Assembly: GCA_018268995.1 (NCBI GenBank)
Contig: JAFDVL010000084.1
Span: 1-64,000, forward strand
Direction of reading: 5' to 3'
Length of the DNA stretch: 64,000 bases
Source: Acidobacteriota bacterium
GTDB lineage: Bacteria; Acidobacteriota; Blastocatellia; RBC074
A model generated the notes under the pieces. That model had not been told where the DNA came from. It made no database searches and saw only the letters and a list, made by a program, of their open reading frames with translations. The position numbers and the translations under genes are program-made. Shown here piece by piece: positions 14,760 to 24,369 of this stretch. Each line of letters starts with the position of its first letter. Position 1 is the first letter of the stretch.

Positions 14760-17700
14760 TTAACAGGCCGGAATCACCAGCGGGATCGTAATGGTCGTCG
14801 TCGTCAGGCCCGTTTTATGCAAGGTGCGTATGCCTTTCCAGGTTGCTGTGCGCGGCGTCATCAATAAGCCAACACCCGCGCCTACATTGAACTTGAGTGT
14901 TCCAACTTGTCCGCTCGGAATCATGCTCGCCATCCCATTCGGCACACGCGGAGCCGCCGCCGTGATTGTCGCCAGCGCCTGACAACTCCCCAGCAACCAA
15001 CTGCTGAAGCTGCCGAACGGTTTCTCGTTGCCGTTGATGGCCTGTCCGGTTCCCACCTGTGCGGCACCGCTTATCTGACTCGTCGCCAGATTGCCGCGCA
15101 AGCCCACCGTCACCAGCCGTTGCCCCACCGCATCAGCCGGGCTTTGCACTTCCACCGCAAACTGATTCGGCACAGCGTCATAGCTTTGTCCATCCAGAAA
15201 CAGCGTGGCGGTGTTGTCCGCAATGGCCGCCAGCAAAGGCGAATTTGCGCGAAAGCTCTCTGCGCCGTAGTTGTCCGCGTACTCGCCATCTTTCACGAAA
15301 GCATTCCCGATCAGGCCGTTGTCGGCCACGGGACGACCTTGCGCATCTATGGCGACGGCCAGCACCCAGCCCGTCGCTTCCGCGTCGTATTCACTGGCCT
15401 TGAAGCTGAAGCTCGCATTTGGTGTCAGGCACAGAAACGAATCGGCCTGTTGACACGTTGCGCCGTCAATGAAGAACAGATGCACGCGCGTTGCCGCCTC
15501 GCCGATGTTGCTGATCGTCAGGCGCGTGTCGGACTTGGTGGCGGCTTTTGAGGTGTAATAAGGGAAGACGAGCAAGGCCCCGGCTTTCTGATCGCTCAGC
15601 GCGGGTTGCACAGCCGCTGCCGGACAGGCCAGCGTGGTGCAGGGCGTCAAGACCTGCGGCGGGCCGTTATTGATCGTGGCGGTGGACGTGATGCACACCT
15701 GTGAACCCGTAGCCACGCCCGCTGCAATCTGGGCTTTGAAGGTGAAGTTGACGGTTTCGCCGGGTTGCAGCGTGCCGCTCCAATTCGCGCTCGTGGCGGT
15801 GATGATGAAGTTTTGCGGCGCAACGGTGGCGAGTCCTGCGCCGGGAATGCCGATTAGGTTTGGCGCGAGGTTTGTCACGTTGTACGTCGCAGGCACAGCG
15901 ACCGGGCCGTTGTTCATAATCGCTGCCGTGATTGTCACCAGATCGCCTGCGCCCAGACACACGAGCGGATCAGTAAAGCGGGCGCTGTAGGCATTGACCG
16001 AAAGCAGCGCGGCGTTGCTGGTGGTCGTGTTGCAAGCATTGGAAGCCGTCGCGCGATAGCGATTGCCATTCATCGCCGACGTGACATTCGGCAACGTCAA
16101 CGTCGGATTCGTTTGCCCGGCGAGCGGAGAGAAGTTCAGGCCGCCATCGGTAGAAACAAACCACTGCACAGTGGGCGTGGAAGCCGTGACTGAAAAAGTT
16201 GCCGTGCCGCCCTGCAAGACGGTTTGATTGGCAGGATTGGTGATGGTCGGAATAGGGCTGGGCGTGACGGTGACGGTGAAATCTTTGCTGTCCGTCAGCC
16301 CGCCGCTGTCGGTCACTTTAAGCTTGAAGGTCGCCTGCATCGCCGTGCAGCTTGCCACCACATCAGCGAAGACTTTGCCCATGTCATCGGGGTTGATATT
16401 CGCCGCCCCCGCATTGCCGTCGGTGAGCGTGATGGTCACGCCATTCAACGTCGCAGCAGCCCCATACGTCATCCCGCCATCACCGCTGATTTGGATTTGC
16501 AGCGTGTTAGCGGCGTCTTGCGCGTCGGTCACGGTGGCAATTTGCGAGTTGCTGCTGCCTGCGCCCGCCGTGCGCATAATGCCGCTCGGCGCAATGATGG
16601 GCGGCGTGTTGGCCGTGCAATTGTTGAGCAGCACCGAGACGTTGTTGGAGATGTAATTGGCGGTGACCAGATCGAGCTTGCCATCCCCATTCACATCTCC
16701 CACCGTCACGGAGTAAGGCCTCGCCCCGACCGCGAAGTTGGTGGCCGCGCTAAAGGTGCCATCTCCGTTGCCCAGCAGCACCGACACATTGTTGGAGTGA
16801 GCATTCGCCAAAAGCAGATCAAGCTTGCCATCCCCATTCACATCGCCCACCCTCACGGAGTAAGGGTTCGTCCCGGCGACGAAGTTGGAGGCCGCGCCAA
16901 AGCTGCCCGCGCCATCGCCCAGCAGCACCGACACATTGCTGGAGCCGAAATTCGCCACGAGCAGATCGAGCTTGCCATCCCCATTCACATCGCCCACTGT
17001 CACAGAGTCAGGCCCCGTCCCGGCGGCAAAGTTGGAGGCCGCGCTAAAGGTGCCATCTCCGTTGCCCGGCAGCACCGACACATTGCTGGAGCCGAAATTC
17101 GCCGTGACCAGATCGAGCTTGCCATCCCCATTCATATCGCCCACCGTCACGGAGGTAGGGTTCGACCCGGCGGCGAAGTCGGTCTTCGGGCCAAAGCTTC
17201 CCGCGCCATCGCCCAGCAGCACCGACACATTGCTGGAGCTGTTATTCGCCGTGACCAGATCGAGCTTGCCATCGCCGTTGAAATCGCCCACCGTCACGGA
17301 TTGAGGGAACGACCCGACCGCGAAGTCGGTCTTCGGGCCAAAGCTGCCCGCGCCATTGCCCAGCAGCACCGACACATTGCCGGAGATGTCATTCGCCGTG
17401 ACCAGATCGAGCTTGCCATCGCTATTTACATCCCCCACCGTCACGGATTCAGGGTTCGCCCCGACGGCGAAGTTGGAGGCCGCGCCAAAGCTGCCCGTGC
17501 CATCGCCCAGCAGCACCGACACATCCTTGGAGAAGAAATTCGCCGTGACCAGATCGAGCTTGCCATCCCCATTCACATCCCCCACCGTCACGGATTGAGG
17601 CCCCGTCCCGACCGCGAAGTTGGTGGTCGCGCCAAAGCTCGTCCCGCTGCACGGAAAGGCATTGCAATTGTTGAGCAGCACCGAGACGTTGTTGGAGTTT

Positions 17701-18914
17701 AAATTCGCCGTCGCCAGATCGAGCCTGCCATCGCTATTGAAATCGCCCGCTGTCACAGAGTAAGGCGAACTGCCCACGCCGAAGTTAACCGTCGCCGCAA
17801 AGCCGCCCGCGCCGTTGCCCAGCAGCACCGAGACATTGTTGGAGTTGCCATTTGCTGTGGCCAGATCAAGCTTGCCATCGCCATTGAAATCGCCCACCGC
17901 CACGGAGAGAGGGTCATCCACGACAGCGAAGTTCGTGGCCGCGCCAAAGCCTCCCATGCCCGTGCCGAACAGCACCGAGACATTGTCGGAGTTTAAATTC
18001 GCCGTCGCCAGATCGAGATTGCCATCCCCATTGAAATCGCCCGTCGTCACGGAGGCGGGAAAATCGCCCGCGCTGAAGTTGACCGCCGCCGCAAAGCCGC
18101 CCGCGCCGTCGCCCAGCAGCACCGAGACATTGTCGGAGCCAGCATTCGCCGCCGCGAGGTCGAGTTTGCCGTCCCTGTTGAAGTCGCCCGTTGTCACTGA
18201 ACGAGGCGAAGTGCCTGCACCGAAATTGACCGCCGCCGCAAAGCCGCCCGCGCCGTCGCCCAGCAGCACCGAGATATTGTTAGAGAAGACATTCGCCGCC
18301 GCGAGGTCGAGTTTGCCGTCCCTATTGAAGTCGCCCGTTGTCACAGAGTAAGGTGAACTGCCCACGCCGAAGTTAACCGTCGCCGCAAAGCCGCCCGCGC
18401 CATTGCCCAGCAGCACTGAGACATTGTTGGAGTTGCCATTTGCTGTGGCCAGATCAAGCTTGCCATCGCCATTGAAATCGCCCGTTGTGATGGAGTAAGG
18501 CACATCGCCCACGCCGAAGTTAACCGCCGCCGCGAAGCCGCCTGCGCCATTGCCGAGCAGCACCGAGACATTGTCGGAGACGAAATTCGCCGTCGCCAGA
18601 TCGAGCCTGCCATCCCCATTGAAATCGCCCGTCGTGACGGTGAGTGGCGAACTGCCCGCGAAGTTGGTGGCCGCGCCAAAGCTCGGCGTCGCGCAGCCCG
18701 TCATCGCGGGCGGCGGCGCAGGGACAGCCACGGGAACTTTCATGGCCCCTGTCGTTGCTGCGGCTGGAACCGCGCGGACAGTCGTTTTCAGGGTGCGCGC
18801 CGCACTCCGTGACAGTACGCCTTGCTCGGCCTGCACACCCCAATAGCCCAGGCCGCCGACCAATGCGCCGCAAAACAGGAGGAAAGAGAAGCGGAACTTT
18901 TGTGTGAGGATCAT
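14760..18914 (-). CDS. Large secreted FG-GAP/VCBS-repeat protein with Ig-like domains
   Basis: About 1384 residues from the ATG at 18914. The frame runs to 18959, but the signal peptide (FRFSFLLFCGALVGGLGYWG) starts here. Fourteen FG-GAP repeats of about 47 residues, with the core GDFNGDGKLDLATAN (a calcium-binding loop), form two sets of seven. Each set ends in VSVLLNNC, consistent with two seven-bladed propellers. Ig-like and 'SDSGGLTDSK'-type domains follow (about residues 830-1090), then a C-terminal region of unknown type. The family is cell-surface or secreted and binds ligands or matrix. The repeats are very similar at DNA level: 17751-17895 and 18340-18484 differ at about three positions. 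The leader resembles that of the downstream CSLREA gene. Confidence 0.9.
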   Translation of the reverse strand: MILTQKFRFSFLLFCGALVGGLGYWGVQAEQGVLSRSAARTLKTTVRAVPAAATTGAMKVPVAVPAPPPAMTGCATPSFGAATNFAGSSPLTVTTGDFNGDGRLDLATANFVSDNVSVLLGNGAGGFAAAVNFGVGDVPYSITTGDFNGDGKLDLATANGNSNNVSVLLGNGAGGFAATVNFGVGSSPYSVTTGDFNRDGKLDLAAANVFSNNISVLLGDGAGGFAAAVNFGAGTSPRSVTTGDFNRDGKLDLAAANAGSDNVSVLLGDGAGGFAAAVNFSAGDFPASVTTGDFNGDGNLDLATANLNSDNVSVLFGTGMGGFGAATNFAVVDDPLSVAVGDFNGDGKLDLATANGNSNNVSVLLGNGAGGFAATVNFGVGSSPYSVTAGDFNSDGRLDLATANLNSNNVSVLLNNCNAFPCSGTSFGATTNFAVGTGPQSVTVGDVNGDGKLDLVTANFFSKDVSVLLGDGTGSFGAASNFAVGANPESVTVGDVNSDGKLDLVTANDISGNVSVLLGNGAGSFGPKTDFAVGSFPQSVTVGDFNGDGKLDLVTANNSSSNVSVLLGDGAGSFGPKTDFAAGSNPTSVTVGDMNGDGKLDLVTANFGSSNVSVLPGNGDGTFSAASNFAAGTGPDSVTVGDVNGDGKLDLLVANFGSSNVSVLLGDGAGSFGAASNFVAGTNPYSVRVGDVNGDGKLDLLLANAHSNNVSVLLGNGDGTFSAATNFAVGARPYSVTVGDVNGDGKLDLVTANYISNNVSVLLNNCTANTPPIIAPSGIMRTAGAGSSNSQIATVTDAQDAANTLQIQISGDGGMTYGAAATLNGVTITLTDGNAGAANINPDDMGKVFADVVASCTAMQATFKLKVTDSGGLTDSKDFTVTVTPSPIPTITNPANQTVLQGGTATFSVTASTPTVQWFVSTDGGLNFSPLAGQTNPTLTLPNVTSAMNGNRYRATASNACNTTTSNAALLSVNAYSARFTDPLVCLGAGDLVTITAAIMNNGPVAVPATYNVTNLAPNLIGIPGAGLATVAPQNFIITATSANWSGTLQPGETVNFTFKAQIAAGVATGSQVCITSTATINNGPPQVLTPCTTLACPAAAVQPALSDQKAGALLVFPYYTSKAATKSDTRLTISNIGEAATRVHLFFIDGATCQQADSFLCLTPNASFSFKASEYDAEATGWVLAVAIDAQGRPVADNGLIGNAFVKDGEYADNYGAESFRANSPLLAAIADNTATLFLDGQSYDAVPNQFAVEVQSPADAVGQRLVTVGLRGNLATSQISGAAQVGTGQAINGNEKPFGSFSSWLLGSCQALATITAAAPRVPNGMASMIPSGQVGTLKFNVGAGVGLLMTPRTATWKGIRTLHKTGLTTTTITIPLVIPAC

Positions 18915-19150
18915 AGCATCAGTCCTTATCGCATAATCTTCGGTCAGTTTCGTCGTCACGCATTGGCGGTCAACGAACGGCTTGCCATTTCAAGGCAGAT
19001 ATTGCCTGACTCTTGTTGGGTAATGTGTCGTCCGGGTTGAGAGGTTCCAGTGAATCCTGACGAAGATAGCGAGAAGGCTGTGGAAAAGATATAGGTGCTA
19101 CCACTCATGCCGACGAGTTGAGCAGTAAGACAAAGCGTTTCAGGTCTTTT

Positions 19151-19254
19151 CATTTTCCATATTCCATTTTCCAGTTGTCAGTTGTCATTCACCACAGACT
19201 TCGTCGCTCCATCACAATGACAAATAAAAAATCGAAAATGGAATATGGAAAATG
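19151..19254. repeat. Heptamer-array palindrome D, 3' of the response regulator
   Basis: Left arm CATTTTC, CATATTC, CATTTTC, CAGTTGT, CAGTTGT, CATTCAC (19151-19192). Right arm GAAAATG, GAATATG, GAAAATG (19234-19254). The 7-bp register is maintained across each arm. It fills most of the gap between the regulator (stop at 19290) and the FG-GAP gene; 18915-19150 holds no other recognisable gene. Confidence 0.8.
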
Positions 19255-19289
19255 AACCTGTTCCCGCTTTGAAACTTTTGCCCTGGGGC

Positions 19290-19949
19290 TTAGTAGAGCA
19301 AGTCCAGCTTGTGATGGAGGGCAAAATGCAACAGCGCGTTATGTCCGCTGAGGCCGAGTTTGCGGCAGATGTTGGCGCGATGGTTTTCGACGGTGCGATG
19401 GCTGATGCTGAGTTCGGCGGCGATGTCTTTGCTTTCTTTGTTCGCCGCAATCAAGCGCAGGATGCGGCGTTCGGTGGCGGTCAGGGTTGGCAGCCCGGTT
19501 TTCGGGGTTGCCGTGGCGTTCGCCTGCCGCTGTTGGAGTTGTTCGGTCAGCGCGGCAGAGATAAACAATTCGCCTGCCGCTACGGCGTGGATGCTGTTCA
19601 CGATGTCGGTGACGGCGCTTTCTTTCAGCACGTAGCCGCGTGCGCCCAGATCGAGGGCTTCATTGAACATCACGGCGTCACTGTGAATCGTCAGAAAGAT
19701 GACGGCGACCGAGAGCTTGTGCGTCTGTAATTGTCGCGCCAAATCAAACCCGCTCAGGCCCGGCATATTCACATCCAGAATGGCGATGTCGGGTTGCGTT
19801 TGCGCAATGGCCGCGAGCGCTGCCGCGCCGTCGTCCGCTTCCGCGATGACGCGCAAAGCGGCGTGCGATTCGATGACCGTGCGCAATCCGCTGCGCACAA
19901 TCGGATGATCGTCGGCAATCACAATGCGAATTTCATTCGGTAGGTTCAT
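19290..19949 (-). CDS. NarL/FixJ-family response regulator
   Basis: 219 residues. Receiver domain 7-125: acidic pocket DDH, phospho-acceptor Asp in DIAILDVNMPG (near 58), Thr in FLTIHSD and Lys in VLKES. A LuxR-type helix-turn-helix covers about 150-210 (LTATERRILRLIAANKES, SISHRTVENHRANICRKL). It overlaps the 3' end of the histidine kinase by 17 bp, indicating translational coupling and a cognate pair. Its target promoters are unknown; the neighbouring secreted-protein genes on the same strand are possible candidates only by position. Confidence 0.95.
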   Translation of the reverse strand: MNLPNEIRIVIADDHPIVRSGLRTVIESHAALRVIAEADDGAAALAAIAQTQPDIAILDVNMPGLSGFDLARQLQTHKLSVAVIFLTIHSDAVMFNEALDLGARGYVLKESAVTDIVNSIHAVAAGELFISAALTEQLQQRQANATATPKTGLPTLTATERRILRLIAANKESKDIAAELSISHRTVENHRANICRKLGLSGHNALLHFALHHKLDLLY

Positions 19950-22900
19950 GCTGCCATCTTAGATTGATGCGTAATGTTGTCCCCGTTTCCGGCGTAGAGT
20001 TTATCGTGTAAGTCCCATTCATTATCCGCACCCGCTCCGCGATGCCTTTCAAGCCAAAACCACTGGAATGCGGAGTGTGGAGTGCAGCGTGCGGAGTGGC
20101 GGGTTCCTGCGATTCCGTATTCCGCATTCCGCGCTCCGCATTTGCCAGCCCTCGCCCATTGTCTTGCAGCGTCAATTCGACGTACTCGTCTTTGCCCAGA
20201 ATAATCAATTGCGCTGCCGTTGCGCCTGAATGCTTGACGATGTTGCTCAAGCCCTCCTGCACAATGCGAAAGACATTGATCTGGTCAGCAGGCGTGAACA
20301 ATTCGTCCAACGGATCAAGCTCAGCAGTGATCGCAATGCCGGAAGCCTGCGCCACCTGTTGCACCAAGCCCTGCAAAGTTTTGGTCAGGCCGACCTGTTC
20401 CAATTGATGCGGACGCAAATTGTAGGAAATCTCTTTGACTTCGTGAATGGCACGCGAGGTTTCGGCCGAAATTTGCGTGACCTGTTGTTGTGATTGCGGC
20501 GAGTCCTGGCGTTGTTGCAGGAGCAGGAGCGCAAGGTTTTTGATGACGATGAGCCGTTGCCCCAGACTATCGTGCAGTTCCGCCGCAATGCGTTGGCGTT
20601 CGCGTTCCTGCGATGAGAGGAGTTGCCGCGAGAAATTTTCCTGTGCCTGCCGCGCACGTTCCAACTGCCCAACACGAGTGCGATACGCCACAAAACCCAG
20701 TCCCAACACTGCGCTGCTGCACAACGCGAGAAACCACCAGCGCCGCCACAGCGGAGGCAACACATGAATCGTGATGCTCGCGCCCGTCGTATTCCAGACG
20801 CCATCACGATTCGCCGCGATCACTTGAAATTGATATTCGCCCGGCGGAACGTAGGAATATGTCACCGCGCGCCGCGTCCCTGCGACGACCCAGTTGTCGT
20901 CCAGCCCGCGCAGCCGGTAGCGAAACGGCAGCTTGTCGGAATTGGTAAAGCTCAGCGCCGTGTAGCGGATTTCAAAACTCGCGCGGCCCGGTTCCAATCG
21001 CACGGACTGCTGAAGCGGCACGGCGACGCCATCCACCAGACATTCTTCAATCTGCACGGGCGGCGGCGGCAATTGCGTGCGGTTGAGTTTGGCGGGGTCA
21101 ATCACGGCAACGCCGTCTTGCGTGGGAAACCAGAGCTTGCCGTCGCGCGCACGCACGCCGCTCGGCCACGCGCCGCCGTTGCATTCGGCATTGAGCATGC
21201 CGTCCTCTTTGCCATAAGCCACTGCTGTCAACGTGCGCAAACGTCCGGCGGCGAGTTCATTCAACTCGCGCTTGCTGACGCGATGAATGCCGCGATTGCT
21301 GCTCATCCAGAAGAAGCCCTGCGCGTCTTCGAGAATGGCGAAGACGCCGTTGTCATACAGCCCTTCGCGCGTGGTGAACATCGTCCAGCGCCCGTCGGCG
21401 TACCGCCCCAAACCGCTGTCATACGTGCCCAACCACAACACACCGTCGGCATCTTCGTACAAACAACGCACGGTGTTGCCAGGCAAGCCGTCTTGCGCCG
21501 TGAAATGGGTCATCTGCCCGTTTTGATAGTGCGCCAAGCCACCGTAACCGCCAATCCAGATGCTGCCGTCGCGGCTTTCAAGCAACGTCTTGGGAGCATC
21601 AAACGCGGGGCCATCCGCAGGCCGCCAGTGTGTTATCGCGCCTTGCTGATGGCGTAAGATGCCAACGTGATCCGCGCCCAACCACAGCGCGCCCGCACGA
21701 TCCCAGAAAAGCAGCACCGGCTCATAATTCAGGCCGCCCGGTGTGGTGGCGTGTTGGATGTCGAATTTGAGCGCAGGCACATCTACGACCGAGAAGCGCC
21801 CCGCGTCCCATACGCCATAACCGTTATTCATTCCCACGGCGACGCGCCCCGCCGGGTCGAGTGCCAGCGCACGCGGAAACTTGAGGCGCAGATGCGAATA
21901 ATTCTCGAAGCGTCCATTGTTGAAGCGGCTGAATCCACCCTGCCACGAACCGGCCCACATTTGACCATCGCGGTCTTCAATCAGCGGATAGACGTTGGAT
22001 TGCGGCAGACCATGCGCTTTGGAATACGTGGTGATGATTTGCGGGCGGGCGCGAATTAGGCCGTGCCGATTGGTGCCCAGCCAGAGATTGCCTTCGCAAT
22101 CTTCGAGCAACGTGCGAATTTCAAGGAGATCATTGGTGGGTGGCAATGGATGCGGAGTCAAAACGCCGTCTTTCAACCGCAGCAGCCACCCATCGCCCGC
22201 CAGCCACAGGTCAGCTTGTTGCGCAGCGCAACCCGCGACACCGGGTTTGAAAATTCCCACTGCGCGATTGTTCGGCAAACCATTGCTCGTGTCGTAGCGT
22301 TGCACCACGCGCCCGGCGACGACTTTGAAAATGCCTTTGTTATAAACCGCCAGCCAGAGCGCGCCCTGTGCATCTTCGATGATAGAGCGGATGTCGTCGT
22401 GTTCCGTTAGGCCGAGGCTGGCGCGCGTCCACGTTGTCAGTTCGCCGTGCGCATAACGCCGCAACGGTTCGCCATTCCACCAAAAACCTTCGGGGCGGTC
22501 GAATTGATATTGATGAAACGAGTAGGCCGTCGCGGGGTCGGCGCGCTTGACGAATTGCTCCTGGCTGAATTCCCAGACGGAATGCTTCGCCAACAGCCAC
22601 AACCTGCCGCTTTCATCGCCCGTCACGGCGCGGATGGTTTCGCCCGGCAAGGCGAAGGCTTTGAACTCGCCCGCGCGGTAACGCACCAGCTTTTCGCCCG
22701 CAAACCACAACGCCCCGTCGCGGTCTTCGTATAAACTGAAAGAGCCATTGCTCGGCAGCGCGGGCGTATTCGTTTTGTCGAAGACGGTGAAGCGCACGCC
22801 GTCAAAGCGCACCAAGCCATTGCCAGTCGCCATCCACAAATAGCCATCCCGTGTTTTCAGCAATGCAAAAATGGAGTTTTGCGGCAGCCCGTTGTCCGCT

Positions 22901-23031
22901 GTCCACTGGTCAAAGCGGTACTGCGCCCGAACGGGCATTAGGAAGCACAATCCCATCAGACAGGCGAACCGCAACCAGATTATGAAAGGATGACGAACTG
23001 AATGGATAAGCAAGCGGATAATGGCCTTCAT
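19933..23031 (-). CDS. Two-component sensor histidine kinase with periplasmic two-propeller (Reg_prop/Y_Y_Y) sensor
   Basis: 1032 residues. A signal/anchor helix lies near 16-36. Reg_prop repeats (WMATGNGLVRFDG, WLGTNRHGLIRA, WIGGYGGLAHYQNG, WLGTYDSGLGRY) build the sensor at about 40-650, followed by a Y_Y_Y domain near 665-750. A membrane helix (WWFLALCSSAVLGLGFVAY) leads to HisKA_3 with the phospho-acceptor His in RQRIAAELHDSLGQRL. HATPase_c follows, with the N box in EGLSNIVKHSG, DNGRG and GFGLKGIAERV. An in-frame heptamer-palindrome insertion (20065-20145) lengthens the ATP lid between DNGRG and GFGL. Members of this architecture often sense extracellular carbohydrates, but the ligand here cannot be read from sequence. 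Confidence 0.95.
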   Translation of the reverse strand: MKAIIRLLIHSVRHPFIIWLRFACLMGLCFLMPVRAQYRFDQWTADNGLPQNSIFALLKTRDGYLWMATGNGLVRFDGVRFTVFDKTNTPALPSNGSFSLYEDRDGALWFAGEKLVRYRAGEFKAFALPGETIRAVTGDESGRLWLLAKHSVWEFSQEQFVKRADPATAYSFHQYQFDRPEGFWWNGEPLRRYAHGELTTWTRASLGLTEHDDIRSIIEDAQGALWLAVYNKGIFKVVAGRVVQRYDTSNGLPNNRAVGIFKPGVAGCAAQQADLWLAGDGWLLRLKDGVLTPHPLPPTNDLLEIRTLLEDCEGNLWLGTNRHGLIRARPQIITTYSKAHGLPQSNVYPLIEDRDGQMWAGSWQGGFSRFNNGRFENYSHLRLKFPRALALDPAGRVAVGMNNGYGVWDAGRFSVVDVPALKFDIQHATTPGGLNYEPVLLFWDRAGALWLGADHVGILRHQQGAITHWRPADGPAFDAPKTLLESRDGSIWIGGYGGLAHYQNGQMTHFTAQDGLPGNTVRCLYEDADGVLWLGTYDSGLGRYADGRWTMFTTREGLYDNGVFAILEDAQGFFWMSSNRGIHRVSKRELNELAAGRLRTLTAVAYGKEDGMLNAECNGGAWPSGVRARDGKLWFPTQDGVAVIDPAKLNRTQLPPPPVQIEECLVDGVAVPLQQSVRLEPGRASFEIRYTALSFTNSDKLPFRYRLRGLDDNWVVAGTRRAVTYSYVPPGEYQFQVIAANRDGVWNTTGASITIHVLPPLWRRWWFLALCSSAVLGLGFVAYRTRVGQLERARQAQENFSRQLLSSQERERQRIAAELHDSLGQRLIVIKNLALLLLQQRQDSPQSQQQVTQISAETSRAIHEVKEISYNLRPHQLEQVGLTKTLQGLVQQVAQASGIAITAELDPLDELFTPADQINVFRIVQEGLSNIVKHSGATAAQLIILGKDEYVELTLQDNGRGLANAERGMRNTESQEPATPHAALHTPHSSGFGLKGIAERVRIMNGTYTINSTPETGTTLRINLRWQHEPTE
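20065..20145. repeat. Heptamer-array palindrome B, in frame inside the histidine-kinase ATP lid
   Basis: GGAATGC, GGAGTGT, GGAGTGC, AGCGTGC, GGAGTGG (20065-20099), an 11-nt loop, then GATTCCG, TATTCCG, CATTCCG, CGCTCCG, CATTTGC (20111-20145). It shares 21 identical nt with element A and is read in the same codon frame (AERGMRN in both proteins). Confidence 0.9.
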
Positions 23032-23302
23032 TTCCAGTTAAGCGCTGTCAGTAAGAGCTGGTTTCAGGGGCCCGTCCATTGTCAGAGTAGTGGGGCAACC
23101 TGGACTTGCAGTGTAAGGCGGGCTTACAGGAGGGGTCAAGCATGACATTACCTTGCCATGTCAACACTACGCTACTTGTGGCGTTTCATATTGTCAAAGA
23201 GCAGAAAACCGTCGCTCTCAACACCCTGGCCAAAAGTCTCCTGGTAATCATTGCTATTCAATCCATCTTCCTCACTAAACACCGACACACGGAGCCCACA
23301 GA

Positions 23303-23500
23303 TCATTGCCAATAGTTGCGATCCAGCGTGCGATCATTCACCGCCTCGGCAAGATGGTCGCTGGTGAGGTTCTCCACGCCTGACAAATCGGCAATCGTGC
23401 GACTCACTTTCAAGATACGATCATACGCGCGGGCCGAGAGACCATATTTCGTAATCGCGTGTTCCAGCATCGTTTGCGTGGATACATCAAGATGACGCAG
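23303..23500 (-). pseudogene. Orphan C-terminal fragment of comM (YifB family)
   Basis: About 65 codons reading HLDVSTQTMLEHAITKYGLS ... DRTLDRNYWQ then stop. It closely matches the last 65 residues of the intact comM at 38047-39597, with scattered substitutions. The AAA+ and chelatase-like parts are absent upstream; the fragment is cut at the hairpin 23501-23549. It is a degraded partial duplicate, not a gene. The preceding gap 23032-23302 contains only the promoter side of the histidine-kinase gene and nothing else recognisable. Confidence 0.8.
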
Positions 23501-23549
23501 ATTATGATCATTCGCTGCTCCTAATGCTGTTGTTGCGAATGATCATAAT
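23501..23549. repeat. Perfect 15-bp stem-loop at the comM-fragment break
   Basis: ATTATGATCATTCGC (23501-23515) and its exact reverse complement GCGAATGATCATAAT (23535-23549) around a 19-nt loop. It starts exactly where comM homology ends. Confidence 0.8.
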
Positions 23550-23568
23550 CCCTGCCCGGTTACTGACA

Positions 23569-23812
23569 TTACTTGATATTGATTTTCACGATGTTGGCTG
23601 GTTTCCCATCCAATGTCAGGCAAACATCTGCCTCTCCTTCCCCAACCAAGCTCCTATCCAAGAGGACATTTACCTGATCCAACCCAACGTAACCTGGTGT
23701 TGATCCGACATAGTCCACGCGGGAACTCACCCCGCCGATCTTGACAACTGCATTAGCCAACGAGATGCGACCACGCAACCCTGTCTCAAATGCGATTAGG
23801 AAAACTTGGTCC
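23569..23812 (-). pseudogene. Fragment of a TIGR03437-domain protein
   Basis: The last 80 or so residues (FETGLRGRISLANAVVKIGG ... GLDQVNVLLDRSLVGEGEADV ... VKINIK) match the end of the 2041-residue protein at 50290 (GLDQVNVQLPRSLAGRGEVDV ... VKINLK). Upstream sequence (N-terminal side) has lost homology, so only the C-terminal domain survives. In this family the domain is a frequent C-terminal module of large secreted acidobacterial proteins. Confidence 0.75.
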
Positions 23813-23838
23813 GTTGCAGACCCCAGATCAATGGAAAG

Positions 23839-24221
23839 TTGATTGATCGCAAAAATCATCACACGTTTCAGCCGCTGCTGTATCAAGTGGTAACCGCGAT
23901 CCTCTCGCCGGGCGATCTTACCTTGCCGATTCGGCGCGCGCTGCATCGGTACAAAAACATCAAGGTTGTGTTGGGTGAGGTGGTCAGCTTCGATCACGAA
24001 CAACGGTTCGTTGGCCTGCAAGACGGGTCGCAGATTCCCTACGATTATTTGATTGTGGCGGCTGGCGCTTTTCCGGCTTGTTCGCATGGCTGATATGGTT
24101 GGTCGTTCACATCGGCTTGCTGATTGATCTGCATCACCGTCGGATGGTGCTGCGCAATCGGCTGTGGACGTATTTCACGAATGAACGTAGCGCCCGGCTG
24201 ATTGCAGGCGATGCGCAACGA
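23839..24221 (+). pseudogene. NADH dehydrogenase type II (NDH-2) remnant
   Basis: The first part reads LIDRKNHHTFQPLLYQV, then LSPGDLTLPIRRAL, then IPYDYLIVAAGA, the N-terminal FAD-domain signature of NDH-2. After about 24085 it jumps, in another frame, to FAWLIWLVVHIGLLIDLHHR ... YFTNERSARLI, the typical membrane-anchor end of the same enzyme. The first Rossmann GxGxxG, the NAD-binding domain and most of the FAD domain are missing, so the gene is inactivated by an internal deletion plus frameshift. The sequence 24222-24369 contains an unassigned hydrophobic stretch and no clear gene. Confidence 0.8.
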
Positions 24222-24369
24222 ATCTCAACAACAATGCACATTGATGAAGGCAAAGCATTGTTAAGAATGATGTATCGCAACGGCGTCGCGCTGCTGGCCG
24301 CGAATCTGCTGCTGTCTGGTATTGTGGCGGAAATCAGCGCCGAACCCGCCGATTGAAACGCGAGAGAAT

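Noticed and set aside
16224..17702. 492-codon + strand frame opposite the FG-GAP array
   Set aside because: Its repeats mirror those of the FG-GAP gene on the minus strand; it is a shadow of a real repetitive gene.
20623..21657. 344-codon + strand frame opposite the histidine kinase
   Set aside because: It is antisense to clearly conserved propeller and membrane segments; no family or RBS supports it.
23106..23315. 69-codon + frame with a hydrophobic stretch
   Set aside because: No RBS and overlaps the comM fragment end; looks like chance.
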